NCBI RefSeq assembly: GCF_027257175.1
Contig: NZ_JAPFGD010000002.1
Coordinates: 248,001 to 312,000 of the forward strand
Reading direction: 5' to 3'
Origin: Castellaniella sp. S9
GTDB taxonomy: Bacteria; Pseudomonadota; Gammaproteobacteria; Burkholderiales; Burkholderiaceae_B
Length of the DNA: 64,000 nucleotides
The notes under the pieces: model-generated
Databases searched by the model: none
Told to the model about the DNA's origin: nothing
Seen by the model: the letters and a program-made list of their open reading frames with translations, nothing else
Shown: positions 56,567 through 64,000 of the stretch, in pieces
How positions within the stretch are numbered: the stretch's first letter is position 1
Layout: every line of letters begins with the position of its first letter
Made by a program: the position numbers and the translations under genes

Positions 56567-57316
56567 ATGGCTATATCACATTTGCTTGACCGCTTGGGTA
56601 TTTCGGGAAAAAGAGGGGATTTCTACCTCGCGGCGTTAGCCCTTGGTGAGGCGTCTGTCACGGATGTGGCCAAGCATGCGGGCATCGGAAGGACCACCGC
56701 TTACGATATTTTTAGTAGTTTGATAAGAGAGGGCCTGCTCAATCAGATCGAGAAGTCGAACAAGACATATGTCGTCGCAGAGGATCCGGTGGTTTTGCTG
56801 CGTAATGCTGAGCAGCGCAGGCGGCAGGTCGAAGAAGCCTTGCCGGAGATACAGGCCATTTATAGCCACTCGCTGTTGAAGCCACGAGTTCGCTACTACT
56901 CTGGGATCGATGGTATTACTACCGTGCTCAATGAGAGCCTCAGTTGCCACTCTGGTGAGCTTTGCGGAATTCTGTCCATGGTCGAACTTCTCAATGTCCC
57001 AGGCAGGCAGTTCATGCAAGAGCACATCCAGCGCCGCATAGGTGCGGGCATCAGGCTGCGGGTTGTGCGCAGTGCGAGCGAAGAAATCGAAGAGGGGATT
57101 TGGCCTAGCTCGGTCGAAGAACTCCGGGAGGTCCGTTTTTCGCCAGTAGCCACTTCATTTACGATGACCAGCTATGTCTATGACGACAAGGTGGCTTATA
57201 TTTCATCGAAGCGAGAGAATTTTGCAATGCTTATACAGAGTAAAGAATTTGCGGGTCTGCAAAAGACGCTCTTTGATTCGCTGTGGTCTGCCAGTATCCC
57301 GGAGAGCGCAGTGTAG
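56567..57316 (+). CDS. TrmB-like winged-helix transcriptional regulator
   Basis: This 249-residue protein has a TrmB/BlaI-like winged helix at about 8-75 (GISGKRGDFYLAALALGEASVTDVAKHAGIGRTTAYDIFSSLIREGLL pattern). A predicted helix follows at about 78-105, then a PLD-like TrmB effector fold (VRYYSGIDGITTVLNESL). TrmB proteins are best known from archaea as sugar-responsive repressors; bacterial members are scattered. I took the ATG at 56567 because the upstream extension is hydrophobic AT-rich noncoding-like sequence. Likely regulator of the livK operon. Confidence 0.85.
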   Translation: MAISHLLDRLGISGKRGDFYLAALALGEASVTDVAKHAGIGRTTAYDIFSSLIREGLLNQIEKSNKTYVVAEDPVVLLRNAEQRRRQVEEALPEIQAIYSHSLLKPRVRYYSGIDGITTVLNESLSCHSGELCGILSMVELLNVPGRQFMQEHIQRRIGAGIRLRVVRSASEEIEEGIWPSSVEELREVRFSPVATSFTMTSYVYDDKVAYISSKRENFAMLIQSKEFAGLQKTLFDSLWSASIPESAV

Positions 57317-57408
57317 TGCTGGGATGACAGACATGGGCGGTGAAAAGCTGGGCATCGCGCCATTGTGCGCGGAGCCCGTCCGTGCATTCCTTTATAATGA
57401 TCGGCCCT

Positions 57409-57483
57409 GTCTCCTTAGTTAAATGGATATAACTTTCCCCTCCTAAGGGAAGATTGCAGGTTCGATTCCTGCAGGAGACGCCA
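57409..57483 (+). tRNA. tRNA-Arg (anticodon CCT), right copy, with encoded CCA
   Basis: Same sequence as the copy at 49798 over the mature tRNA, with discriminator G57480 followed by encoded CCA (57481-57483). TATAAT at 57393-57398 serves as -10. The encoded CCA suggests this is the resident chromosomal gene. Confidence 0.95.
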
Positions 57484-57486
57484 CAT

Positions 57487-57993
57487 TCACTCTCGGCCGT
57501 CGTCCCGTTCCAATGCGACATGCACCGGCCGGGCGCCCAGCGCGCGCGACAGGACGTCCGGCGCAATGCGGATCAGATAGCCGCGCCGCCCCCCGTTGAC
57601 GTAGATTTCGGGATATGTCATCAAGGTATCCTCGTACCACACCGGCATGCGCTTGCGCGTGGCAAAGGGCGAGGTGCCGCCCACCTGGTAGCCCGAATGG
57701 CGCTGGGCGGTATCGGGGGCGCAGGGACCGATTTTCTTGGCGCCGGTCTGGCGCGCCAGGTTCTTGGTCGAGACCTCGCAGTCGCCATGCATGATCACGA
57801 TCAGCGGGCGGCCCTGCTCGTCCTCCATGATCAGCGTCTTGGCGACCTGATGGGGCGGCACGCCGAGCTGGCGCGCCGCCTCGCGGGCGCCGCCGTGATC
57901 CACATAGTCGTAGGGGTGTTCGCCGAAGGGGATGTTCTGCTGGCGCAGCCAATGGGTGGCGGGGGTTTCTGACGTATGCCGGGATTTGGACAT
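57487..57993 (-). CDS. ybaK: YbaK/EbsC-family Cys-tRNA(Pro) deacylase
   Basis: This 168-residue editing enzyme hydrolyses mischarged Cys-tRNA(Pro). Signature: AREAARQLGVPPHQVAKTLIMED, VIMHGDCEVSTKNLARQTGAKKI with the conserved Lys, and the GGTSPFATRKRMPVW block. ATG at 57993. It ends three bases from the right tRNA-Arg gene, so core sequence resumes immediately after the repeat. Confidence 0.93.
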   Translation of the reverse strand: MSKSRHTSETPATHWLRQQNIPFGEHPYDYVDHGGAREAARQLGVPPHQVAKTLIMEDEQGRPLIVIMHGDCEVSTKNLARQTGAKKIGPCAPDTAQRHSGYQVGGTSPFATRKRMPVWYEDTLMTYPEIYVNGGRRGYLIRIAPDVLSRALGARPVHVALERDDGRE

Positions 57994-58036
57994 GGGGCCG
58001 GGATGTTCTGGTTCTGAAAAAAGGACGCGAGCGGGC

Positions 58037-58939
58037 TCAGGCGCGCGGATGGTGCTGCGCATGCAGGGTCTTGAGGCGTTCACGCGCCACGTGGGTGTAG
58101 ATCTGGGTGGTGGAAATGTCGGCATGGCCCAATAGCATCTGCACCACGCGCAGGTCGGCGCCGTGATTGAGCAGATGCGTAGCAAAGGCATGACGCAGCA
58201 CGTGGGGCGACAAGGGCACGCGAATGTCGGCCTGCGCCGCATATTTGCGGATCAGCAGCCAGAAGGACTGGCGGCTCATGCCCGCCCCACGCCCCGTCAC
58301 GAACAGTGCATCGCAGGGCCGTGTGCCCAGCAAGGCGGGCCGGCCCCGGGCCAGGTATTCCTGGATCCAGTACAAAGCCTCCTCGCCCAGGGGCACCAGG
58401 CGGTCCTTGCCCCCTTTCCCCATGACCACTCGCAGCACGCCCTCGTCCAGGCTGGTGTCCTGGACGGCCAGGCCGACCAGTTCGCTGACGCGCAGCCCCG
58501 TGGCATAGAGGGTTTCGATCATGGCGCGGTCGCGCAGCCCCAGCGTGCCGTTCACATCGGGCGCGGCCAGCAGCGCCTCCACCTGCGCCTCGGACAGCGT
58601 CTTGGGGAAGCGGGCCGGCTGACGGGCGCCGCGCAGGCCCAGGCAGGGATCCTGGGCGCACAGGCCGTGGCGCAGCGCCCATAAATAGTAGCGGCGCAGC
58701 GCCGCCAGCCGCCGATTGGCGGTGCTGGCCTTGCTGTGGGCATGCTGGGCCGCGAACCAGGACTGGATGTCCTCGGCGCGCGCGGATTCCGGCGGCCGCC
58801 CCGTCTGCGCATCGAGCCAGTGCGCGAAGGCGGACAGGTCGCGCCGGTAGGCCGCCAGGGTATTGTCCGCCAGGCCGTCCTCCAGCCATAGGCTGTCGAG
58901 GAAGGCGTCGATGCTGGATGGGGTGATGGTGTCGGCCAT
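58037..58939 (-). CDS. xerD: Site-specific tyrosine recombinase XerD
   Basis: This 300-residue recombinase resolves chromosome dimers at dif with XerC. The N-terminal SAM-like domain spans 1-100. Catalytic residues are in ATGLRVSELVGL (Arg), MGKGGKDRLVPLG (Lys), SPHVLRHAFATHLL (His, Arg), LGHADISTTQIYTHV (His, nucleophile Tyr). Length and motifs are those of housekeeping XerD rather than an island integrase, although it lies near the tRNA-bounded island. Confidence 0.95.
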   Translation of the reverse strand: MADTITPSSIDAFLDSLWLEDGLADNTLAAYRRDLSAFAHWLDAQTGRPPESARAEDIQSWFAAQHAHSKASTANRRLAALRRYYLWALRHGLCAQDPCLGLRGARQPARFPKTLSEAQVEALLAAPDVNGTLGLRDRAMIETLYATGLRVSELVGLAVQDTSLDEGVLRVVMGKGGKDRLVPLGEEALYWIQEYLARGRPALLGTRPCDALFVTGRGAGMSRQSFWLLIRKYAAQADIRVPLSPHVLRHAFATHLLNHGADLRVVQMLLGHADISTTQIYTHVARERLKTLHAQHHPRA

Positions 58940-59010
58940 AACGCGTGCTTGATCAGGAAGGGCCCCAGGCGGCGCCGCCTGGGGCGATCTTCGCCCGTCA
59001 GCTTGCAGGC

Positions 59011-59601
59011 TTATGCTCGTCCTGGCAAGTCGCCGAGGGTGTCGATGTCGCGGAAAATCCCGGTGTCGTCCACAGTCACCTCATGAATCGGGTGTGCCTT
59101 GAGCAGCGTCTTGGCGCCCGTGTCGCCGCGCATCTGCGCCAGCTGGCTGAAATGGCGGCTGGCGAATCCCACGGGATTGCCCCGGCGCCCGGCCATGGCC
59201 GGCACGGCGATGCCGGCGCCGGACCGCAATGCCTGCACCAGGGCGTCGACGGTCGCAGCCGTGACGAACGGCATGTCCGCCAGCGCAATGATCAGTCCGT
59301 CGGCCGCCTGATCGGTCGCCGTCTGCGCCCCGCATGCCAGGGAATGTCCCATGCCGTCGGCCGATGCCGCGCAGGTGACGACGGCGCAGCCTTCGCCGGC
59401 CAGCACCTGGCGTAATGCGTCCGAAGACGCCGGCCCGACGACGGCAATGGCGGACGAGCACGCGGTCCGCAGGCGACGGGCGCTTTGCTGGGCCACCAGC
59501 GTACCGTCAGGCAGCGCCTGCAGCAGCTTGTCGGCCTGGCCTGCAGGGTCGAAGCGCCGCCCGTGCCCGGCCGCCAGCAGCAATCCGACGATCCCGTTCA
59601 T
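59011..59601 (-). CDS. MocA-like nucleotidyltransferase (molybdenum cofactor cytidylyltransferase family)
   Basis: This 196-residue protein has the nucleotidyltransferase start LLLAAGHGRRFDPAGQADKLLQ (NTP binding) and ALADMPFVTAATVDALV, followed by MAGRRGNPVGFASRHFSQL, typical of MocA/MobA-like enzymes that make molybdopterin cytosine dinucleotide. The ATG at 59601 follows AAGGCG. No xanthine or CO dehydrogenase genes are visible, so its client enzyme lies outside the window. Divergent from the UbiD gene. Confidence 0.87.
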   Translation of the reverse strand: MNGIVGLLLAAGHGRRFDPAGQADKLLQALPDGTLVAQQSARRLRTACSSAIAVVGPASSDALRQVLAGEGCAVVTCAASADGMGHSLACGAQTATDQAADGLIIALADMPFVTAATVDALVQALRSGAGIAVPAMAGRRGNPVGFASRHFSQLAQMRGDTGAKTLLKAHPIHEVTVDDTGIFRDIDTLGDLPGRA

Positions 59602-59916
59602 CACAGCGCCTTGATCTTGATAATAATGGCCAATATACGGCGAAACGGCCGATGAAGCATATTCCAAAATGGCCGATCGATTAGGGTCGAAGGCATGCCG
59701 GTCATTATCAGTCTAATTGATAGATAATATCATTATATATTACTTGAGCTGATTGATGTGCGCCTGTAGACTGAATTCAACGATCAGTCAAGCAATCCCT
59801 GGCCGGATTCATCCGATTATCTCATTCTGGGCCGATATATCGCCTGAATGGAACATATGGTCGGCAATAAAGTGATTGCGAAACATATAAAAATATCGAG
59901 GCAAAGGAGGAAAGGG
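59602..59916. promoter_or_regulatory. 315-base AT-rich divergent region with AYGGCCRAT repeats
   Basis: Between the MocA-like and UbiD genes. It holds three related direct repeats: ATGGCCAAT (59626-59634), ACGGCCGAT (59645-59653) and ATGGCCGAT (59669-59677). A very AT-rich segment (about 59705-59745) could hold divergent promoters, and TGGGCCGAT recurs at about 59828-59836. No gene is convincing here. The repeats lie closest to the MocA-like start. Confidence 0.35.
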
Positions 59917-61356
59917 ATGAATCCGTTGCATGCCGGCAAGCGTTTCGACAGCCTGCGTGATTGGCTTCGGCATCTGGCCGAAACAGATCGTCTGGCGACG
60001 CTGAAGGACGGCATTCCGCTACAGCACCGCCTGGCGGCGATCGCCAAACGGCTGGATGGCAGCAAGGCGGCGTATTTTCCCAAGCCGGGCGGGCATGATA
60101 TCGGCATTATTTCCGGATTCATGTCAAAGCGCGCCTGGATCGCGGAAGCCATGGGGGTGCCGCAATCCGAACTGCTGGCGCGCTATCGGCGGGCGGCGGA
60201 AAACCCCCGCCCTTGGGCCGAGATCGAAAAGGACGCCCCGTGTCAGCAGATTGTGCACCGGGATGTCGACGTGCGGCGCCTGCTGCCCATCCCGACCCAC
60301 AGCGAGCATGATTCCGGCCCCTACATCACCGCGGGCCTGGTGATCGCCCGCAACCCCGCGACCGGCATCCAGAATGTGTCGATCAACCGCATCCAGGTCC
60401 ATGGCGAAAGGCACATGGCCTTGCTGATGCTGCCGCGCCATCTGCATGCCTTCTACAAGGCGGCCGAAGACGCCGGCCAGGCCTTGCCCATCGCCATCGT
60501 CATCGGGGTGGACCCGCTGACGCTGCTGGCCTCCCAGGCCATTACGCCGATCGATCACGACGAGCTCGAGATCGCCAGCGCCCTGCACGCCGACCCTTTG
60601 CAGGTCGTGAAATGCCTCAGCAATGATGTGCGGGTGCCCGCGCATTCGGAAATCGTCATCGAAGGCCGCATATTGCCCATGGAGCGCCACATGGAGGGGC
60701 CTTTCGGCGAATTCCCGAAATACTACAGCGAGAAAGAGCATCGCGAGGTCATCGAGGTCGACCTGATCACGCACCGGGAACGGCCGATCTACCACACCAT
60801 CGTGCCGGCCGAGATGGAGCATCTGCTGCTGGGGGGCATCCCCCGGGAGGCGACCTTGCTGGGCCATCTGCAAGCCAGCCATCCGCAAGTCCAGGACGTG
60901 CATCTGTCGGTGGGCGGCGTCTGCCGCTATCACTTGTACATCAGGCTGCGCAAGACCCATGAGGGCCTGCCGAAGAACGTGATCCTGGCCGCGTTCGGCG
61001 CCCATTACGACATCAAGCACGTGGTGGTGGTGGATGAGGATGTCGACGTGCATGATCCGCAACAGGTGGAGTGGGCGGTGGCCACCCGTTTTCAGGCCAG
61101 CCGGGACCTGGTGGTGGTTCACGGCGCCCAGGGATCCGTGCTGGATCCGTCGACGACGCTCTACGCGCGATCGCAGGGGGAAGGCGCCGACGATGCCACG
61201 GTTCAGGGTCTCAGCGCCAAAATGGGCCTGGATGCCACGCGCCCCGTGCATTACGAGGGGCATGTATTCACCAAGGTCAGAATTCCGGGCGAGCAGGACA
61301 TCGATCTCGACGAGGTGATATCCCCGAATGCCTGTTTCGATGTCGATCGGCTATAG
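59917..61356 (+). CDS. UbiD-family prenylated-FMN-dependent decarboxylase
   Basis: This 479-residue protein is of UbiD family length. Characteristic blocks: SINRIQVHGERHMALLM (cofactor and metal site), SNDVRVPAHSEIVIEGRI with the Arg-Glu catalytic pair, and EGPFGEFPKYYSEKEHREVIEVD with the second Glu. UbiD enzymes decarboxylate aromatic or unsaturated acids reversibly with prFMN made by UbiX; no UbiX gene is in the window. The ATG at 59917 follows AGGAGGAAAGGG. Likely a catabolic decarboxylase, since the next genes encode an acid-type TRAP importer. Confidence 0.9.
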   Translation: MNPLHAGKRFDSLRDWLRHLAETDRLATLKDGIPLQHRLAAIAKRLDGSKAAYFPKPGGHDIGIISGFMSKRAWIAEAMGVPQSELLARYRRAAENPRPWAEIEKDAPCQQIVHRDVDVRRLLPIPTHSEHDSGPYITAGLVIARNPATGIQNVSINRIQVHGERHMALLMLPRHLHAFYKAAEDAGQALPIAIVIGVDPLTLLASQAITPIDHDELEIASALHADPLQVVKCLSNDVRVPAHSEIVIEGRILPMERHMEGPFGEFPKYYSEKEHREVIEVDLITHRERPIYHTIVPAEMEHLLLGGIPREATLLGHLQASHPQVQDVHLSVGGVCRYHLYIRLRKTHEGLPKNVILAAFGAHYDIKHVVVVDEDVDVHDPQQVEWAVATRFQASRDLVVVHGAQGSVLDPSTTLYARSQGEGADDATVQGLSAKMGLDATRPVHYEGHVFTKVRIPGEQDIDLDEVISPNACFDVDRL

Positions 61357-61477
61357 GCGGCCGGGTTGCCGTCCATATGCCACTGACCTTTTTCAGCAGA
61401 GCGCCTCGCTTATCGGCCACTATTCGCCCCACCGCTGCAAAACTCGAAACCCGATGAAAGCATAGAAGGCAGCCATA

Positions 61478-63415
61478 ATGAGAAAGCTTTTGAATCCGCT
61501 CTCGATATTTGCGATCCTCTGGTCTTGTTTCCAGATCTACGTGGTTTATGGAACTCCGCTGGACCTGATGGTGGCGGTCCCGATCCACGTCATGTTCGCG
61601 GCAGTCCTGGTGTTTCTCAGCAAGCCCTTGATCAAGAACCCGGATTCCAGGTATTACTCCAGCGCGCGATGGCTCGATATTGCCAGCGTGCTGATCTGCA
61701 TCGGCATCGCCGCGTACTTTTATATAGAGCAGGGCCGTATCACCACCCGCATCGCGGGCGTGGATCCCGTCACGCCGGGTGATTTCGTGGTCGGCGTGCT
61801 CACCGTCATTCTCGTCGTCGAGGCGACGCGGCGGCTGCTGGGCAGGGGCCTGACCTTTGTGATCCTGGCGTTTCTGGTCTATCAGTTCAGCGGTACGGCG
61901 ATGCGCGGCATTCCTGGCATCAGCGCCGTGGCGCATGGCGGCGAATTGACGGCGTCGTTCTTCAGGCGATTTCTGGAGCTGCAGACGCTCCAGAATGAAG
62001 GCATATTCGGGATTCCCAGCATCGTGTCCTATACGCAGGTGATGTATTTCCTGCTGTTTGGCGCGTTCCTGGAAACGTTCGGCGGCGGAAAACTGTTCAT
62101 TGATCTGGCGACTTTGCTGGTTGGGCGTTTTCGCGGCGGCATGGCTAAGGTCGCGGTCATCGGGTCCACCATGTTCGGCGCCATCAGCGGCAGTGCGACG
62201 GCCAATGCGGCGATCGTCGGCAATTTTACGATCCCGGCCATGCGCAAGTCGGGCCTGAGCGCGGAGGAGGCCGCCGCCGTCGAGGCGGCAGCCTCGACGG
62301 GCGGGCAGATCATGCCGCCCGTCATGGGGGCTGCCGCCTTCCTGATCGCCCAGTTCATGGGGGAATCCTATCGGAATATCGCGATCGCCGCGATCATTCC
62401 GGCGCTGCTGTATTACGCGGCGCTTTTCTTCGTCATCGACAGCAGCGCCAAGAAGCACAATATCAAGGGTGTTTCTGCAGCGGCGCTGAATGTGACCTGG
62501 CGGTCCACCTTTTTGCGGCTTTATCTATTCATTCCAGTGGTGTCGCTGGTCTACGATATATTCGCCGGCAGGTCTCTCAGCTCGTCCACCTTGCGCGCTG
62601 TTGCGCTGACGATCATCCTGGCCTATCTGACCAGGCTGTATGAAAAGACCCGTAATGGCCAGGGCTTTTTCCGCAGTGTGGGCACGACCGCGCGCGATAT
62701 CGTCGTCGATTCCATCCTGGCGCTGGAAAGCGGCGGACGGGCCGCGGTGACGGTTGCAATCCCCTGCGCCGGCGCGGGCATTATCGTGGGCGTTGCCTCC
62801 ATGACCAACCTGGGCCTGACTTTCGGGGGGTTCATGCTGGCCATATCCGGCGGCTATCTGATCCCGTCCCTGCTGATCGTCATGGTGATGGTCATCATCA
62901 TGGGCATGGGCATGCCCACCACGGCGGCCTATATCATGGGATCCATCCTGGCCGTGCCGGCGCTGCAGATCCTGGATCTGCCCCTGATTTCCATCCATTT
63001 CTTCGTGCTGTATTTCGCCGTGCTGTCCATGGTGACGCCCCCCGTGGCGCTGGCGACGTTCGTCGCGGCCGGCATCGCGGGGGCGGACGTCTGGAAAACC
63101 GGGTGGATCGCGCTGAGAAACAGCTTTGCGGGCTTTCTGGTGGCGTTCGCCCTGGTCCGCAGTCCCGCCCTGCTGCTGGAAGGTCCGGTGCACATCATCA
63201 TCCTGCACAGTCTCGTGACCTTGGCCAGCTGCTACATCATGGCCGTGTGTTTTTCGGGATTTTGGCGTACGCATAATTCAAAGCTGGAAAACGTCCTGAT
63301 GCTTTCAATCGGGATTTCGTTCTTGTCTTTCGATGCCGTGTATGTGGGCATCGGGCTGGCCATACTGGCGATCGTATGGCTTAGCCAAGGGGCTCGTGTC
63401 CGAAAACTTGCCTGA
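61478..63415 (+). CDS. TRAP transporter fused permease subunit (DctQM type, TAXI-associated)
   Basis: This 645-residue polytopic protein fuses the small (DctQ) and large (DctM) subunits. The N-terminal segments (about 5-120) form the Q part, and the M part starts near residue 130. The M core shows KVAVIGSTMFGAISGSATANAAIVGNFTIPAM, ASTGGQIMPPVMGAAAFLIA and MGMGMPTTAAYIMGS, then SMVTPPVALATFVAAGIAG. Such fusions go with TAXI binding proteins, and one follows. Ligands of this class include glutamate and other organic acids. Confidence 0.93.
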   Translation: MRKLLNPLSIFAILWSCFQIYVVYGTPLDLMVAVPIHVMFAAVLVFLSKPLIKNPDSRYYSSARWLDIASVLICIGIAAYFYIEQGRITTRIAGVDPVTPGDFVVGVLTVILVVEATRRLLGRGLTFVILAFLVYQFSGTAMRGIPGISAVAHGGELTASFFRRFLELQTLQNEGIFGIPSIVSYTQVMYFLLFGAFLETFGGGKLFIDLATLLVGRFRGGMAKVAVIGSTMFGAISGSATANAAIVGNFTIPAMRKSGLSAEEAAAVEAAASTGGQIMPPVMGAAAFLIAQFMGESYRNIAIAAIIPALLYYAALFFVIDSSAKKHNIKGVSAAALNVTWRSTFLRLYLFIPVVSLVYDIFAGRSLSSSTLRAVALTIILAYLTRLYEKTRNGQGFFRSVGTTARDIVVDSILALESGGRAAVTVAIPCAGAGIIVGVASMTNLGLTFGGFMLAISGGYLIPSLLIVMVMVIIMGMGMPTTAAYIMGSILAVPALQILDLPLISIHFFVLYFAVLSMVTPPVALATFVAAGIAGADVWKTGWIALRNSFAGFLVAFALVRSPALLLEGPVHIIILHSLVTLASCYIMAVCFSGFWRTHNSKLENVLMLSIGISFLSFDAVYVGIGLAILAIVWLSQGARVRKLA

Positions 63416-63522
63416 AGCCCCTTCGGTCCGCTCGCCCGGCAAGGGGATTCAGAAACCGAGCGACCCGGATTGGAAGGTCGCTGATGCAATACAGCCCTCG
63501 AGGCCATAACCAAGGAGTAGAC

Positions 63523-64000
63523 ATGTCTAATTTGAATTCCCGCAGAACCGTGATCAAGCTGATCGGTCTCGGTGCATTGAATGCCGCATATGGCATCCCC
63601 GCGGCATGGGCCGCGGCAGCGGAAGGCGCAAAGATGGTCACGGACCCCGCCCATATCCGGTTTGCCACGGCCGGCACCGGCAGCGGCTGGTATGCCATGG
63701 GCGGCGCTTTCAGGAACGTGCTGTTGAAGGGCCTGCCGAACGGGTCGAGCGTCGAGGTCATGAGCACGCCCATGGCGATTGCCAACACCTTTCTGGTTTC
63801 CCGCGGCGATGCCGACGTCGGCCTGAATTTCCCGCCCGTCGTGGCCTGGGCCGAGCAGGGCGTTGGCCCCTTCAAGGAGCCGATCAGCAATATCCGGGGC
63901 TTGCTGGGCGGCCTGGATCAGTATTGGCAGCGCGTCACGGTCAGGAACGGCTACGAGCTTGAGAAACTATCCGACATCAAGGAGAAAAAGCTTCCGGTCC
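63523..64000 (+). CDS. TAXI-family TRAP solute-binding protein, 5' part (runs off window)
   Basis: From the ATG at 63523 (AAGGAG at 63512-63517), 159 residues are visible. The N-terminus has a twin-arginine-like motif (SRRTVIKLIGLGALN) and ends near AAWAAAAEG. The mature part begins with the TAXI signature IRFATAGTGSGWYAMGGAFRNVL, followed by MAIANTFLVSRGDADVGLNFPP. It is the periplasmic receptor for the fused permease upstream. The 3' end lies outside the window. Confidence 0.92.
   Translation, partial: MSNLNSRRTVIKLIGLGALNAAYGIPAAWAAAAEGAKMVTDPAHIRFATAGTGSGWYAMGGAFRNVLLKGLPNGSSVEVMSTPMAIANTFLVSRGDADVGLNFPPVVAWAEQGVGPFKEPISNIRGLLGGLDQYWQRVTVRNGYELEKLSDIKEKKLPV

Larger units (their letters stand above)
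49798..57483. mobile_element. Putative genomic island bounded by tRNA-Arg(CCT) direct repeats
   Basis: A 74-base identical direct repeat (49798-49871 and 57409-57482) bounds about 7.5 kb. The enclosed genes are less GC-rich than tsaE, xerD or ybaK and form one functional unit: DJ-1, nitrilase, branched-chain-type ABC transporter and TrmB regulator. Integration at tRNA 3' ends is typical of islands, but here the complete tRNA plus its -10 box is repeated and no integrase is present. A remnant island or a duplication-flanked transfer is therefore equally possible. Confidence 0.5.

Noticed and set aside
58037-58939. XerD as the integrase of the tRNA-bounded island
   Set aside because: It lies outside the repeats beyond ybaK, has the length and motifs of housekeeping XerD, and does not abut an attachment site.

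Overview
The window is a chromosomal segment of a GC-rich betaproteobacterium, most likely an Alcaligenaceae member (Bordetella/Achromobacter/Castellaniella-like). That placement rests on the housekeeping order tamA-tamB, dcd-decarboxylase, gcvTHP, folK-pcnB-HAD-hda divergent from purM, miaA-mutL, amiC-tsaE and xerD, on codon use, and on an expanded transporter and regulator content. It is inference from gene order; no 16S or marker search was possible.

Layout. 1-14.9 kb is core: the 3' end of tamA, tamB, dcd, a PLP Orn/Lys/Arg decarboxylase, an HI0933-type flavoprotein, a CaiB-type CoA-transferase, then a tandem glycine riboswitch in front of gcvT-gcvH-gcvP and a small tautomerase. 15.0-34.1 kb is an accessory catabolic block, visibly less GC-rich. 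Its left half is one long minus-strand operon (peptide-type ABC transporter, amidohydrolase, amidase) with a divergent LysR regulator and a terminal XRE-cupin regulator. Its right half holds two paralogous class II aldolase-like enzymes, a GntR/FCD regulator, a DapA-like lyase, a LysR regulator, an aldehyde dehydrogenase and a DctP-type TRAP transporter. Several candidate operators can be read in the gaps. A strong hairpin closes the block at 34.1 kb.

34.1-49.7 kb returns to high GC. It holds an omega-aminotransferase with a divergent MocR regulator, a folA/hxlR/SnoaL-VOC cassette bracketed by two inverted copies of a MITE-like element, and then folK-pcnB-HAD-hda, purM, miaA-mutL, a DedA protein, amiC and tsaE.

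49.8-57.5 kb lies between two identical tRNA-Arg(CCT) genes and looks like a small genomic island: a DJ-1/PfpI (isonitrile-hydratase-like) protein, a nitrilase, a complete branched-chain-amino-acid-type ABC transporter and a divergent TrmB-like regulator. Together they suggest import and hydrolysis of a nitrile or isonitrile-type compound. No integrase is present in it. 57.5-59.0 kb is core again (YbaK-type deacylase, XerD). 59.0-64 kb carries a MocA-like nucleotidyltransferase and, divergent to it, a UbiD-type decarboxylase followed by a TAXI-type TRAP transporter that runs off the right edge.

Overall the window is a conserved backbone interrupted by three substrate-uptake-plus-enzyme modules, each with its own regulator and transporter class. 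No CRISPR array, rRNA, phage gene or transposase gene was seen.
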